NCBI RefSeq assembly: GCF_050717545.1
Contig: NZ_JBOITN010000019.1
Span: 129,748 to 193,747, forward strand
Direction: 5' to 3'
Length of the DNA stretch: 64,000 nucleotides
DNA from: Clostridium_AD sp050717545
GTDB lineage: Bacteria > Bacillota > Clostridia > Clostridiales > Clostridiaceae
Shown piece by piece: positions 54,285 to 63,488 of this stretch. Below the pieces are notes generated by a model. The model ran no database searches. It was not told the origin of the DNA and worked only from the letters and a program-made list of their open reading frames with translations. The translations under genes and the position numbers were made by a program. The number at the start of each line of letters is the position of its first letter. Within the stretch, counting starts at the first letter, position 1.

Positions 54285-55430
54285 ATGGATGCGAAAAAAA
54301 TCAGTATTTTGCTCAGGAGGGATGAGGGCACAAAATTAGATTATAAGTTGAGAATTGATATATTAATGGAGAGCGGTAAAAAAGAATTGGCTAAAGACGT
54401 ATGTGCTATAGCAAATTCCCGTGGAGGAAGAGGATATATTATTATTGGAGTTGAGGATAAGACAAAAAGAATTGTAGGAATTGATGCTTTTGAATTTAAA
54501 GAAGAACAAATCCAACAAATTATTAGTTCGAGATGTGAGCCTCCTATTCCAGTATCTATAGATTTCGTAATACACCAAAGAAAAAATCTAGCAATTATAA
54601 CTATATATGATGGTGGCCAGAAACCTTATCAATTAAGGGAGAATGGAGCTTTTTACATTAGGCGAGGCTCCACCACAGATACAATGAGAAAAGAAGAATT
54701 AATTTCATGTTTGCAAGATAACTTCAGTCTCAATATTGAAACAATGCCCATTATGAATAGTAATATAAATAGTTTGAATTTTGATATAATTAATAAATTT
54801 TATTTAAATAAAGGTATTTTAGTAAATGATGATAATAGATTAGATTTTTTGGACAATGCAGGGATAACTTTTATTGAAAGGGATTATAACAAAAGAGTCG
54901 TAACTTTGGGAGGACTATTAGTATTTTCCTCGATTAATAGCATTTATTTACCTCATAATATGATAAAAATAATAAACAAAGTAAATAATAATTTTGATGA
55001 AGTTATTATTGTTCAAGGAAGTTTACTCGAAATGATTGATAGTGTAGAAGGATTTTTAGAAAATATAGTTCCACATAACTACCCTATTACAGCAGTAAAT
55101 GAGGCAGTTAAAAATGCAATATTATATAGGGATTACACTATATTTTATAAGGAGATTGATATAGTAGTAAGTTATAACAGTGTAAGTGTAGTTAGCCCTG
55201 GGTGTACATTGTTATCCAATGAAATTAGTAATCATAATAATTTAAAAAGAAATATGTGGATATATGATAAATTAATAACGCTTGATGATAGAAAAAGATT
55301 TACGAAATCTGGGAATGGATTTGTACGAATCAAAAAGCCTTTTGTAAAATATGGTAAGGTTCTATTTGTGGATTCAAAAGTTGATAACACTTTTAAGGTG
55401 ATTTTTCCAGGGATTAAAAATTTTATTTAA
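54285..55430 (+). CDS. AlbA_2 (Schlafen-type) domain / HATPase-like putative regulator
   Basis: The N-terminal AlbA_2 domain (divergent AAA-4, about residues 15-140) shows KELAKDVCAIANSRGGRGYIIIGVED and FYIRRGSTT; the later part contains AVNEAVKNAILYRDY, the motif of the HATPase_c_4 module usual in such proteins, then a winged-helix-like end. These proteins are presumed DNA-binding regulators; their ligands and targets are unknown. ATG 54285 is placed by the GAGGTGAG site; the upstream in-frame ATG at 54252 has none. It stands between the ger cluster and the tyrS leader, without other linked genes. Confidence 0.78.
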   Translation: MDAKKISILLRRDEGTKLDYKLRIDILMESGKKELAKDVCAIANSRGGRGYIIIGVEDKTKRIVGIDAFEFKEEQIQQIISSRCEPPIPVSIDFVIHQRKNLAIITIYDGGQKPYQLRENGAFYIRRGSTTDTMRKEELISCLQDNFSLNIETMPIMNSNINSLNFDIINKFYLNKGILVNDDNRLDFLDNAGITFIERDYNKRVVTLGGLLVFSSINSIYLPHNMIKIINKVNNNFDEVIIVQGSLLEMIDSVEGFLENIVPHNYPITAVNEAVKNAILYRDYTIFYKEIDIVVSYNSVSVVSPGCTLLSNEISNHNNLKRNMWIYDKLITLDDRKRFTKSGNGFVRIKKPFVKYGKVLFVDSKVDNTFKVIFPGIKNFI

Positions 55431-55569
55431 ATTTAAAGAAAACGCTTGTAAATGGATGTAATATATATGTATAAGGAGATAACTTCTAAAGATGGCCTAG
55501 TTAATTACTTGATTTATTTTAAATACACCTATATGATTAATATCATAAAAATATATAAATGGCTGTGAA

Positions 55570-55847
55570 AGAAAAAAGTAACTATAAGAATTATTAAGAG
55601 AGCTAGTGGTAGGTGTGAACTAGTTAAGGAATATAGTGAAATACATTCTGGAGCTTTAAGCTGAAATAAAGTTATTATTGCGCCACCGCAAGTGACGGCG
55701 GCACCATAGGTAACGGCGTCACCAAGGGTGACGATTAGATTAGGCTGAGACGGGTTGACCTTACGTTATAAGGAAAAAGCGGATTGTTAAATCAATTTGG
55801 GTGGTACCACGGAAATTATTTCGTCCCTTTCATAGGGGCGTTTTTTT
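55570..55847 (+). promoter_or_regulatory. T-box riboswitch, tyrosine type
   Basis: The T-box core GGGTGGTACCACGG (about 55799-55812) is followed by the terminator CGTCCCT/AGGGGCG (55822-55828, 55834-55840) and seven T residues. The stem I specifier reads TAC (55642-55644) in GAAATACATTCTGG, a tyrosine codon, matching tyrS downstream. Three GC-rich 18-base repeats (55680-55733) stand between stem I and the antiterminator. Confidence 0.92.
55680..55733 (+). repeat. Three 18-bp GC-rich repeats inside the tyrosine T-box
   Basis: GCGCCACCGCAAGTGACG (55680-55697), GCGGCACCATAGGTAACG (55698-55715) and GCGTCACCAAGGGTGACG (55716-55733) are in perfect register. The third folds into GTCACC/GGTGAC with an AAG loop; the other two can form weaker versions. 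The GC content is far above the surrounding DNA. Confidence 0.85.
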
Positions 55848-55889
55848 ATTGCCAAAAATAAGTAAGATTAAAATAAGGAGGAATAAATT

Positions 55890-57110
55890 ATGGAAAATGT
55901 ATATGATACGCTTTGTGAGCGAGGATATATAAAACAACTTACTCACGAGGATGAAATTAAGAAAATATTAGCTAAGGAGAAGGTTACATTTTATATAGGT
56001 TTTGATCCAACAGCAGATAGTTTGCATATTGGGCACTTTATTGCCATGATGTTTATGGCACATATGCAAAGAGCAGGTCACAGACCTATAGCCTTAGTCG
56101 GTGGTGGAACTGCAATGATTGGTGATCCATCAGGAAAAACAGATATGAGAAAAATGCTTTCAAAAGATGAAATTGATTATAATATATCCTGCATAAAAAA
56201 ACAACTTTCAAAACTTATAGATTTTAAGGATGATAAAGCAATACTGGAAAACAATGCAAATTGGCTTTTGAACCTAAATTATGTAGATTTTATAAGAGAT
56301 ATAGGCGTGCATTTTTCAGTGAACAGGATGCTCACTGCTGAATGTTTTAAACAGAGATTAGAAAAAGGCTTATCTTTCTTTGAGTTTAACTATATGCTTA
56401 TGCAAGGATATGACTTTTTAATGCTAAATAAAAAATATGGATGTACTATGCAATTAGGTGGAGATGATCAATGGTCTAACATAATTGCTGGAATGGAACT
56501 AATAAGGAAAAAAGAAAGTAAAAATGCTTATGGAATGACCTGTGCGTTACTTACTAATAGCGAAGGCAAGAAAATGGGAAAAACTGAGAATGGTGCTTTA
56601 TGGCTTGATGCAAATAAAACACCTCCTTATGATTTTTACCAGTACTGGAGAAATATTGCCGATTCAGATGTAGAAAAATGTTTATCATTACTCACATTTA
56701 TACCCATGGATGAAGTTAGAAGATTAGGAGCATTAAAAGATGAAAAAATCAATGAAGCTAAAAAGGTTTTAGCTTATGAAGTTACAAAACTTATTCATGG
56801 AGAGAACGAAGCTATTAAGGCTAAGACCGCTGCAGAGGCTTTATTTGGCAGTGGGACTAATATGAGTAACGTGCCTCTAGTTTCAGTGCCAGAAGCCATG
56901 AAAAACGCAGGATTTATGGATATATTGGTTTATACTAAAGTAGTGCCTTCAAAAGCAGAAGCTAGAAGATTAATTGAGCAGGGTGGATTAACTATTAATG
57001 ATAAAAAAATTGAAGATAAAAATTCAATACTTTTAGATTCTGATTTTATAGATGGAAGCGTACTGATAAAAAAAGGAAAGAAAAAATATTATTCTTTAAT
57101 TATAGAATAG
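55890..57110 (+). CDS. tyrS: Tyrosyl-tRNA synthetase
   Basis: Class Ic synthetase for tRNA-Tyr. Motifs: YIGFDPTADSLHIGHF (HIGH), the tyrosine pocket QLGGDDQWSNI, the KMSKS-type loop KMGKTENGALW (about 235) and a C-terminal S4 RNA-binding domain with PSKAEARRLIEQGGLTIN. The KMGKT variant is usual in TyrTS-type enzymes. Length 406 aa is normal. AAGGAGG precedes ATG 55890. Regulated by the tyrosine T-box just upstream; a terminator follows the gene. Confidence 0.95.
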   Translation: MENVYDTLCERGYIKQLTHEDEIKKILAKEKVTFYIGFDPTADSLHIGHFIAMMFMAHMQRAGHRPIALVGGGTAMIGDPSGKTDMRKMLSKDEIDYNISCIKKQLSKLIDFKDDKAILENNANWLLNLNYVDFIRDIGVHFSVNRMLTAECFKQRLEKGLSFFEFNYMLMQGYDFLMLNKKYGCTMQLGGDDQWSNIIAGMELIRKKESKNAYGMTCALLTNSEGKKMGKTENGALWLDANKTPPYDFYQYWRNIADSDVEKCLSLLTFIPMDEVRRLGALKDEKINEAKKVLAYEVTKLIHGENEAIKAKTAAEALFGSGTNMSNVPLVSVPEAMKNAGFMDILVYTKVVPSKAEARRLIEQGGLTINDKKIEDKNSILLDSDFIDGSVLIKKGKKKYYSLIIE

Positions 57111-57146
57111 AGAAATTTAAAATAGTAAAAGGGTAGGAATCAATAA

Positions 57147-57187
57147 AACAAAGTTAAAATAAATTTATATTTTAGCTTTGTTTTTAG
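57147..57187 (+). terminator. Terminator after tyrS
   Basis: AACAAAGTTAAAATA (57147-57161) and TATTTTAGCTTTGTT (57168-57182) pair over 15 bp with one G-U, followed by T residues. Confidence 0.85.
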
Positions 57188-57264
57188 TTTTAGGTTTTTT
57201 GTACGATAATAAAATATCGATAATTTTTAAATAGAAATTATTCTAAATAAAAAGGAGGTGGCTT

Positions 57265-58845
57265 ATGTCAGTAATAAGTAATATTTCTACATTGCAGAAT
57301 CCGTCATCGAAAAAAGCCTTTACCAAACTATCTTTTGAAGTTGGAGAAAAATTTAGTGCGAGAATAGTAAATGAAGATCAGCAAAATGGAGAAGTTAATT
57401 TAAAACTATTAGATGGATGGCAGTTCTGTGCAAAGCTGGATAAGCCACTAGAAGAATCCTTTGATGGCAATGTGTTAAGATTTGAAGTGGAAGGGTTTGA
57501 AGATGATAAGCTTAAAATAAAATTAGTATTTGAAGATAAAGATGCTAAAGGTATAGAAAATGATGTTTTAGAAGATTTAAGTAAGGGAAAATCTTTAAGT
57601 CATGATAAAGCTGATTCTATAATTTTTCAAAAAATGATAAAACATGATATGCCTTTAACTAGGGAGAATATAACTTTCATAAAAAGTTTAATTGATTTTA
57701 GGGAAAAAATATCATTAAATACAAATAAAGAGGATGTCTTTATTGGAAAATATCTTAGTAGTAGAAATATTGATATTAATAGTGAAAAGGCTAATGATAC
57801 TACTATAATTCTAAAAAACTTTTTCACGGTTTTAAAAAGTCTAAATATCGATGAGATATTATTATTTAAAGAAAACAATATTGAGCTCACTAAAGAAAAT
57901 CTCGAAAGTTTTACTACGTTATTTAAAGGCGACTCAGTTGTATATAATGATCTAAAGGAAATTAGTAATTATCTTTTAAACGAGGATGAGGCAAGTCTTA
58001 GTTTATTAAATAAAGAGTTAACGCAATTAGGTGTGAAAAAAAATGATTCAGAACTTGTGAATAAACAAGTTGAAATAAAAAGCGAAGAACAACCACCACA
58101 AGCTATAGAAAAAAATACGCAAAGTAAGGTAGATAGTAATAGCAATACTAAATCTAACGGTTACGGTAAAAACAATTCACTTAATGAAATTATAAATATG
58201 ATAAAAAAAGAATTGAATTTTTCAGAGATAGATACGAGAAGTATTAATAAAGAAGGTATAAATAATCATGAGTTAGAAATGAAAATTTTAACTACAGAGT
58301 TTCTTATTAAAGAGCAAATTAAATTAAAAACTGAGGAAATTAAAAATATAGTAAAAGACATTATTGAAAATAAAATAAATTTAAAACCAGATTCTTATTC
58401 AAAAGTTATGAGTGTATTTGATCAAAAATTTAATGATATAAAAATATTTAATTCCATTTCAGAGCAATACTATTATTTGGACTTGCCTATAAATGTTAAT
58501 GAAAATAAATATGATCTAAAATTAATTATTAAAGATGATAGAAAAAAAACCAAAAAAATAGATAGTAAAAATTTACAAATTGCTACTAGTATTAAAACAC
58601 TTAATATGGGAACCGTAGATGCATATATTAAAATTAATAATAATAATATGAATATTGATATAAAATGTAATAAATTTTATGTTAACGTTTTAGAACTTGG
58701 TAAAGAAAAACTAATTAAGGATTTATCTAGCTTAAGTTATAAGGTTAATATTAAAGTTAATAATAAAACAAGTGAATTTACTTTAACAAGTTGTGCAGAT
58801 TTTTTTGATGATAGAAGTTTTAATACTCTCAATATAAAGGTATAA
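57265..58845 (+). CDS. FliK-like (hook-length-control-like) protein, YlqG type
   Basis: A 526-aa, lysine/asparagine-rich, poorly conserved protein. The C-terminal third resembles the FliK C-terminal domain (YLDLPINVNENKYDLKLIIKDD, then TLNMGTVDAYIKINNNNMNIDIKC), and the middle (residues about 270-310) is low-complexity. Its downstream neighbour is a small FlhB C-terminal homologue; the same pair occurs in Bacillus as ylqG-ylqH, away from the flagellar operon. The role is not established; FliK and FlhB together switch substrate specificity in flagellar export. AAAGGAGGTGG precedes ATG 57265. Confidence 0.65.
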   Translation: MSVISNISTLQNPSSKKAFTKLSFEVGEKFSARIVNEDQQNGEVNLKLLDGWQFCAKLDKPLEESFDGNVLRFEVEGFEDDKLKIKLVFEDKDAKGIENDVLEDLSKGKSLSHDKADSIIFQKMIKHDMPLTRENITFIKSLIDFREKISLNTNKEDVFIGKYLSSRNIDINSEKANDTTIILKNFFTVLKSLNIDEILLFKENNIELTKENLESFTTLFKGDSVVYNDLKEISNYLLNEDEASLSLLNKELTQLGVKKNDSELVNKQVEIKSEEQPPQAIEKNTQSKVDSNSNTKSNGYGKNNSLNEIINMIKKELNFSEIDTRSINKEGINNHELEMKILTTEFLIKEQIKLKTEEIKNIVKDIIENKINLKPDSYSKVMSVFDQKFNDIKIFNSISEQYYYLDLPINVNENKYDLKLIIKDDRKKTKKIDSKNLQIATSIKTLNMGTVDAYIKINNNNMNIDIKCNKFYVNVLELGKEKLIKDLSSLSYKVNIKVNNKTSEFTLTSCADFFDDRSFNTLNIKV

Positions 58846-58893
58846 TAGATTAAGATATTTAAAGCGCGAGTGAGGTGTGCTAAAATTAAAGAG

Positions 58894-59148
58894 ATGAAAA
58901 GAGCCACGGCAATAAAATATGACAAGGGTTATGAAGTACCACTTGTGACTGCAGCTGGAATTGGTTATATTGCAGACGAAATTATAAGGACTGCAAAGGA
59001 GAGTAAGGTTGCTATAGTTCAAAATGAGGAATTAGCTAATTTACTTTCAAATGTTGATATAGGGTCAGAAATACCTATAGAATTATATGATGCGATAGCA
59101 AAGGTTATTGCTTATGTAATGGACATGGATGCACTAATGAAAAAATAA
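58894..59148 (+). CDS. FlhB C-terminal-domain homologue (EscU/YscU type, YlqH-like)
   Basis: About 85 residues matching the cytoplasmic C-terminal domain of the export-switch protein FlhB: RATAIKYDKGYEVPLVTAAG, IADEIIRTAKES, VQNEELANLLSNVDIGSEIPIELYDAIAKVIAYV. The membrane part and the self-cleaving N-P-T-H loop are absent, so it corresponds to the free cleaved fragment. ATG 58894 is preferred for its family-like beginning MKRATAIKYD; a GAGGTG site at 58871-58876 would better suit an ATT start at 58885, so the start is uncertain. It follows the FliK-like gene by about 50 bases, and is close to the metallophosphoesterase gene. Confidence 0.8.
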   Translation: MKRATAIKYDKGYEVPLVTAAGIGYIADEIIRTAKESKVAIVQNEELANLLSNVDIGSEIPIELYDAIAKVIAYVMDMDALMKK

Positions 59149-59174
59149 TAAAAGATCAGCAGAGGAGGGTTATT

Positions 59175-59864
59175 ATGGCGTTATGGGCAATATCTGATCT
59201 TCATTTAGCTATAAATTCAGACAAACCCATGGATATATTTGGCGAAAAATGGGCGGACCATGATGAGAAAATAAAGGAAAATTGGCTTAGTAAAGTTGAG
59301 CCTTGCGACACAGTGCTAATTGCAGGAGATATTTCATGGTCAATGAGCATGGATGATGGTATTGAAGATTTAGAATGGATTCATAAACTTCCAGGAACGA
59401 AAATACTTATTAAAGGAAATCACGATTATTGGTGGAGTGGTATTACAAAACTTAATTCACTCTATGAAGATATGGATTTTATACAAAATAATTTTTTTAG
59501 TTATAATGATTTCGCTATATGTGGGACTAGGGGATGGAATTGTCCAGGAAGTGCAAGGTTTTCTACCCATGATGAAAAAATATACGAAAGAGAGTTAATT
59601 AGGCTAAGACTTTCATTAGAGGCGGCAGTGGAAAAAGGGTTTACAAAAATTATCGTTATGCTTCATTATCCGCCTACAAATGATAAGTTTGAGCAAACAG
59701 AACTTATAAAAATAGTAAAAGAATATAACGTAGGTAAGGTAATATATGGACATTTACATGGACCATCATTGAACAGGTTATATGAAGGGAATATAGAAGG
59801 GGTAGAATACATAGTAACTTCTTGTGATTATTTAAATTTTGATCCTCTAAAAATATTGGATTAG
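59175..59864 (+). CDS. Calcineurin-like metallophosphoesterase
   Basis: Two-metal phosphoesterase of 229 aa. Metal ligands: ISDLHLA (Asp, His), AGDISWS (Asp), KGNHDYWW (Asn, His), MLHYPP (His) and GHLHGPS (His pair). The GTRGWNCPG stretch is common in the YkuE/yfcE-like clostridial members annotated as serine/threonine phosphatase-like. The substrate is unknown. GAGGAGGG precedes ATG 59175. It probably belongs to one transcription unit with the FlhB-like gene, 26 bases upstream. Confidence 0.85.
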   Translation: MALWAISDLHLAINSDKPMDIFGEKWADHDEKIKENWLSKVEPCDTVLIAGDISWSMSMDDGIEDLEWIHKLPGTKILIKGNHDYWWSGITKLNSLYEDMDFIQNNFFSYNDFAICGTRGWNCPGSARFSTHDEKIYERELIRLRLSLEAAVEKGFTKIIVMLHYPPTNDKFEQTELIKIVKEYNVGKVIYGHLHGPSLNRLYEGNIEGVEYIVTSCDYLNFDPLKILD

Positions 59865-59881
59865 TGTAGAAGTTAATATAG

Positions 59882-59949
59882 TATGAATTACTTGTATATT
59901 ATGGTATGATTTACTTGTCTAATATGGTATATTTTACTTGATTAATTGC
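59882..59949 (+). repeat. 23-bp tandem repeats upstream of the alarmone synthetase gene
   Basis: TATGAATTACTTG.. (59882-59904), TATGATTTACTTG.. (59905-59927) and TATATTTTACTTG.. (59928-59949) are three units in register (23, 23 and 22 bases); the first two end in ATTATGG/AATATGG, the third diverges. All share the TTACTTG core. Confidence 0.75.
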
Positions 59950-60080
59950 TTTTATTTTAACTTAGTAGTAAATTAATTATAACAGAGATTATACTAATAT
60001 ATAATATCATTATATGTTAGTACCCTAAAGCCTGGATATGTTAATTAAGAAGATGAAATCTTATGTAAAGGACTGAGTAT

Positions 60081-60872
60081 ATGGCAATAAGAGAGTGGAA
60101 AAGATTTTTGATCCCTTATGAACAAGGTGTAGAAGAGTTAAAAGTTAAATTTAGAAGTATAAGGAGAGAATACAGACGTAAAAATGATTATTCTCCTATA
60201 GAATTTGTTACAGGAAGGGTTAAAGAAATATCTAGTATTCTTGAAAAAGCTAATAAATTTGGTATACCTCTTGAGAGAATTGAATTTGAAATGGAGGATA
60301 TCGCAGGAATAAGAGTAATGTGTCAATTTGTAGACGATATTGATAAGGTTGTAAATTTAATACGTGCGAGACTTGATATGACTATAGTTTATGAAAAAGA
60401 CTATGTTGCAAACGTTAAGGGCAGTGGATATAGAAGTTACCATATGATTATAAAATATCCTGTAAACTTAGCTGAGGGACAAACCGAAATACTTGCAGAA
60501 TTTCAAATTAGAACTCTAGCAATGAATTTTTGGGCTACAGTGGAGCATTCTTTAAATTATAAATATAAACATGATATACCAGAGTATATAAGAAAGAAAC
60601 TTAAAAATGCTGCAGATGCAGCTTTTCAATTAGATCAGCAAATGTTAGAAATTAAGGATGAAATTAAGGATGCACAGAAATTATTTGAAGTAAAATCTAA
60701 TTTGGTTTCAGATATTATGAATAATATTCATATGATTACGTCACTTGGAAAATTAACAGATGCAACTAGGTATAGAGAGCAATTAAATAAGCTAATCGAG
60801 GAAGGCGAAGTATTTGAATTAAGCACACTACTTAAAGAAACTCAAAAAACCTTGGATATGTATAAGACATAA
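60081..60872 (+). CDS. relQ: Small alarmone (p)ppGpp synthetase, RelQ type
   Basis: Single-domain GTP pyrophosphokinase that makes ppGpp/pppGpp. Synthetase motifs: FVTGRVKEISSILEKA (RxKxxxS), EMEDIAGIRVMCQF, VKGSGYRSYHMIIKYP, AEFQIRTLAMNFWATVEHSLNYKYK. The 263-aa protein has no hydrolase, TGS or ACT domain, as in YjbM/RelQ. In Firmicutes these enzymes respond to envelope stress and are usually transcriptionally controlled. The ATG follows AAAGGACTGAG, a moderate site. Tandem repeats lie about 130 bases upstream. Confidence 0.9.
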   Translation: MAIREWKRFLIPYEQGVEELKVKFRSIRREYRRKNDYSPIEFVTGRVKEISSILEKANKFGIPLERIEFEMEDIAGIRVMCQFVDDIDKVVNLIRARLDMTIVYEKDYVANVKGSGYRSYHMIIKYPVNLAEGQTEILAEFQIRTLAMNFWATVEHSLNYKYKHDIPEYIRKKLKNAADAAFQLDQQMLEIKDEIKDAQKLFEVKSNLVSDIMNNIHMITSLGKLTDATRYREQLNKLIEEGEVFELSTLLKETQKTLDMYKT

Positions 60873-60877
60873 TTATA

Positions 60878-60924
60878 TTAAATTAAAAGATGCAGCGTTT
60901 AAAACGCTGCATCTTTTAATTTAA
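60878..60924. terminator. Bidirectional terminator between relQ and leuS
   Basis: A perfect 23-bp stem: 60878-60900 (core AAAAGATGCAGCGTTT) with 60902-60924 (core AAACGCTGCATCTTTT), with A/T ends on both sides. Confidence 0.93.
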
Positions 60925-60933
60925 TGTGAAAAA

Positions 60934-63396
60934 CTAAGAAACTACTATATTAACTAATCGTCCCTTAATTATAATAACCTTGCGAATGTTTTTTCCATTT
61001 ATTGCAGCAATTACTAAGTCATCCTTAAGAGAAAGTTCTTTTATGCCTTCCTCACTTAAATCTTGAGCTATTGTTATTCTAGATTTAATTTTACCATTTA
61101 CTTGAAGAGCTATCTCTATTTCATCTTTAATAAGAGCAGTGGCATCAAATTCTGGCCAATCTTGATTAAACACAGAGTAACCCATACCTAAGGTTTCCCA
61201 CTTCTCTTCTGCAAAGTGTGGGGCAAAGGGAGCCAAAAGCTTAAGGTAATCTACAAGAACTTCTTTTAAGAAATTCTTGTTTTTTATTTCTTCATTGATG
61301 TATTTGGAAATAGCATTTGTAAGTTCCATAAGTCTTGCAATAGCAGTATTAAATTGAAGTTTTTCTGCATCTTCAGTAACACCTCTTATTGCAAAATTCC
61401 TCCAGTAGTTTAATTCTTTTTCAGGCGCTTCCAGGGAGGTTTTATTGTTGCCTTCTTTTGAAATTTCATCACTTCCAGCGTCTACAGCTCTTTCAATTCT
61501 ATCAACAAATTTTCCAATAGCTTTTATACCATCATCACTCCAAGCACCACCATCAGTATAACCAAAACCAAACATTAGGTACATTCTAAATACATCTGCT
61601 CCAAACTCTTTAATATACGCGTCTGGGGAAATAGTATTTCCTTTTGATTTACTCATTTTCAATCCGTCTTCTCCTAAAATTAAACCTTGATGAGTAAGTG
61701 ATAAGAACGGTTCATCAAAGTCTAAGTATCCCATATCCCTTAGAGCCTTGGTTATAAATCTTGAATAAAGCAAGTGTCCACATGCATGTTCAGGTCCACC
61801 TACATATTTGTCTACAGGGAGCATTTTGTTTACTAAGTCTTTATCAAAAGCCTTTTCGCTATTTTTGTTATCAATATATCTAAATTGGTAGAAAGAAGAA
61901 CAAACAAAAGTATCTAATGTATCGGCTTCTCTACGCGCCGCGCCGCCACAAATTGGGCAAGTGACATTCATAAACTCTTCACTCTTAGCTAAAGGCGATT
62001 CTCCATCTGGTGTAAATTCTACATCATAAGGTAGCTTTACAGGAAGCTGATCCTCAGGTACTGGAACAGTTCCGCATTTATCACAATGAATTATTGGAAT
62101 AGGGGATCCCCAATATCTTTGCCTTGAAACTAACCAATCACGAAGTCTAAAGTTTATTTTCCCGGAACCTAGTCCTAGTGTCTCTAATTTTTTCACTATT
62201 GCTTCTTTTGCGTCATTTGTAGATAAACCATTAAATTCGCCACTATTTACTACTTTTCCATGCTCAGTATAAGGTAGGTTTTCTAATTCACCATCTACGC
62301 TTTTTAATTTAACAATTACGCTTTCAATAGGTAGTTTATATTTGTTAGCAAATGCAAAATCTCTATCGTCATGAGCAGGAACTGCCATTACTGCGCCAGT
62401 TCCGTAGGTGTTTAGAACATAGTCAGCTACCCAAATTGGAACTTGACGTCCGTTTATAGGGTTGATGGCGTAAGATCCAGTAAATACACCGGTTTTATCT
62501 CTTGAGATAGATTGTCTTTCTATGTCTGTTTGTTTTCTAGCATCATGCCTATAGGTTTCAACAGCTGATTTGTATTCACTTTTAGTAAGCATATCTACAA
62601 GATCATTTTCAGGAGCTATGACTACATATGAAACGCCATACAAAGTGTCTACTCTTGTAGTAAAGACACTAAAGTCTATATCTGAATCCACTACTTTAAA
62701 AGTGACGTCAGCGCCAGTAGATTTGCCTATCCAATGTTTTTGCATTGACTTAGTTTTTTCAGGCCAATCTAAAGGCTCAAGGTCATCTAAAAGTTCTTGT
62801 GCATAATCTGTAATTTTTAAGAACCACTGGGTTAAATTCTTTTTAGTAACTTCTGTGCCACAACGCTCGCAAGAACCATCTACAAGTACTTGTTCATTTG
62901 CAAGTACTGTATTACAGCTAGGGCACCAATTTACAGGTGCTTTTTTCCTGTAGGCAAGGCCCTTTTCGAATAGTTTTAAGAATAACCATTGAGTCCATTT
63001 ATAATAATCAGGGCGACAAGTTACAACTTCATGATCCCAATTAAACATTGCTCCCATGGCCTTTAATTGTTTTTCCATAGTACTAATGTTTTGATCTGTA
63101 GAATCCTTAGGGTGAACGCCTGTTTTTATTGCATAGTTTTCAGCAGGAAGTCCAAAAGCGTCAAAGCCCATTGGCTGGAAGACGTTATAACCCTGCATTT
63201 TCTTCATCCTAGCCCAAGAATCTACAGGGCCATAGTTGAACCAGTGACCAGCATGCAATTGGCTTCCAGATGGATAAGAGAACATTTCAAGTACATATAA
63301 CTTCTTATCAATTTTATTCTCATCAAATTTGTATAATTTTGTTTCTTCCCATTTTTGTTGCCATTTATCATCGATGCTTGTATTGTATTTTGCCAT
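60934..63396 (-). CDS. leuS: Leucyl-tRNA synthetase
   Basis: Class Ia synthetase for tRNA-Leu, 820 aa. HIGH-equivalent FSYPSGSQLHAGHW (about residue 40), CP1 editing domain (about 220-420) with PAHDDRDFAFA and the T-rich editing site TTRVDTLYG, zinc-type CPSCNTVLANE and CGTVPVPED motifs, KMSKSKGNTISPDAY (about 585) and a C-terminal extension ending in an RKVIIIKGR-like motif. AAGGAGGAAT precedes ATG 63396. The leucine T-box lies upstream on the same strand. It shares a terminator with relQ. Confidence 0.95.
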   Translation of the reverse strand: MAKYNTSIDDKWQQKWEETKLYKFDENKIDKKLYVLEMFSYPSGSQLHAGHWFNYGPVDSWARMKKMQGYNVFQPMGFDAFGLPAENYAIKTGVHPKDSTDQNISTMEKQLKAMGAMFNWDHEVVTCRPDYYKWTQWLFLKLFEKGLAYRKKAPVNWCPSCNTVLANEQVLVDGSCERCGTEVTKKNLTQWFLKITDYAQELLDDLEPLDWPEKTKSMQKHWIGKSTGADVTFKVVDSDIDFSVFTTRVDTLYGVSYVVIAPENDLVDMLTKSEYKSAVETYRHDARKQTDIERQSISRDKTGVFTGSYAINPINGRQVPIWVADYVLNTYGTGAVMAVPAHDDRDFAFANKYKLPIESVIVKLKSVDGELENLPYTEHGKVVNSGEFNGLSTNDAKEAIVKKLETLGLGSGKINFRLRDWLVSRQRYWGSPIPIIHCDKCGTVPVPEDQLPVKLPYDVEFTPDGESPLAKSEEFMNVTCPICGGAARREADTLDTFVCSSFYQFRYIDNKNSEKAFDKDLVNKMLPVDKYVGGPEHACGHLLYSRFITKALRDMGYLDFDEPFLSLTHQGLILGEDGLKMSKSKGNTISPDAYIKEFGADVFRMYLMFGFGYTDGGAWSDDGIKAIGKFVDRIERAVDAGSDEISKEGNNKTSLEAPEKELNYWRNFAIRGVTEDAEKLQFNTAIARLMELTNAISKYINEEIKNKNFLKEVLVDYLKLLAPFAPHFAEEKWETLGMGYSVFNQDWPEFDATALIKDEIEIALQVNGKIKSRITIAQDLSEEGIKELSLKDDLVIAAINGKNIRKVIIIKGRLVNIVVS

Positions 63397-63488
63397 TGTT
63401 ATTCCTCCTTAGATGTTTTAAAGCTTATAAATAATTATTAATCTTTTTCATTAGAATTTAATATGTAAATATATGCTAAATATAAAAA

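Noticed and set aside
55441..55460. Possible catabolite-repression (cre) site after the AlbA_2 gene
   Set aside because: Two mismatches to the consensus and a position at the 3' end of a gene before a T-box; not convincing.
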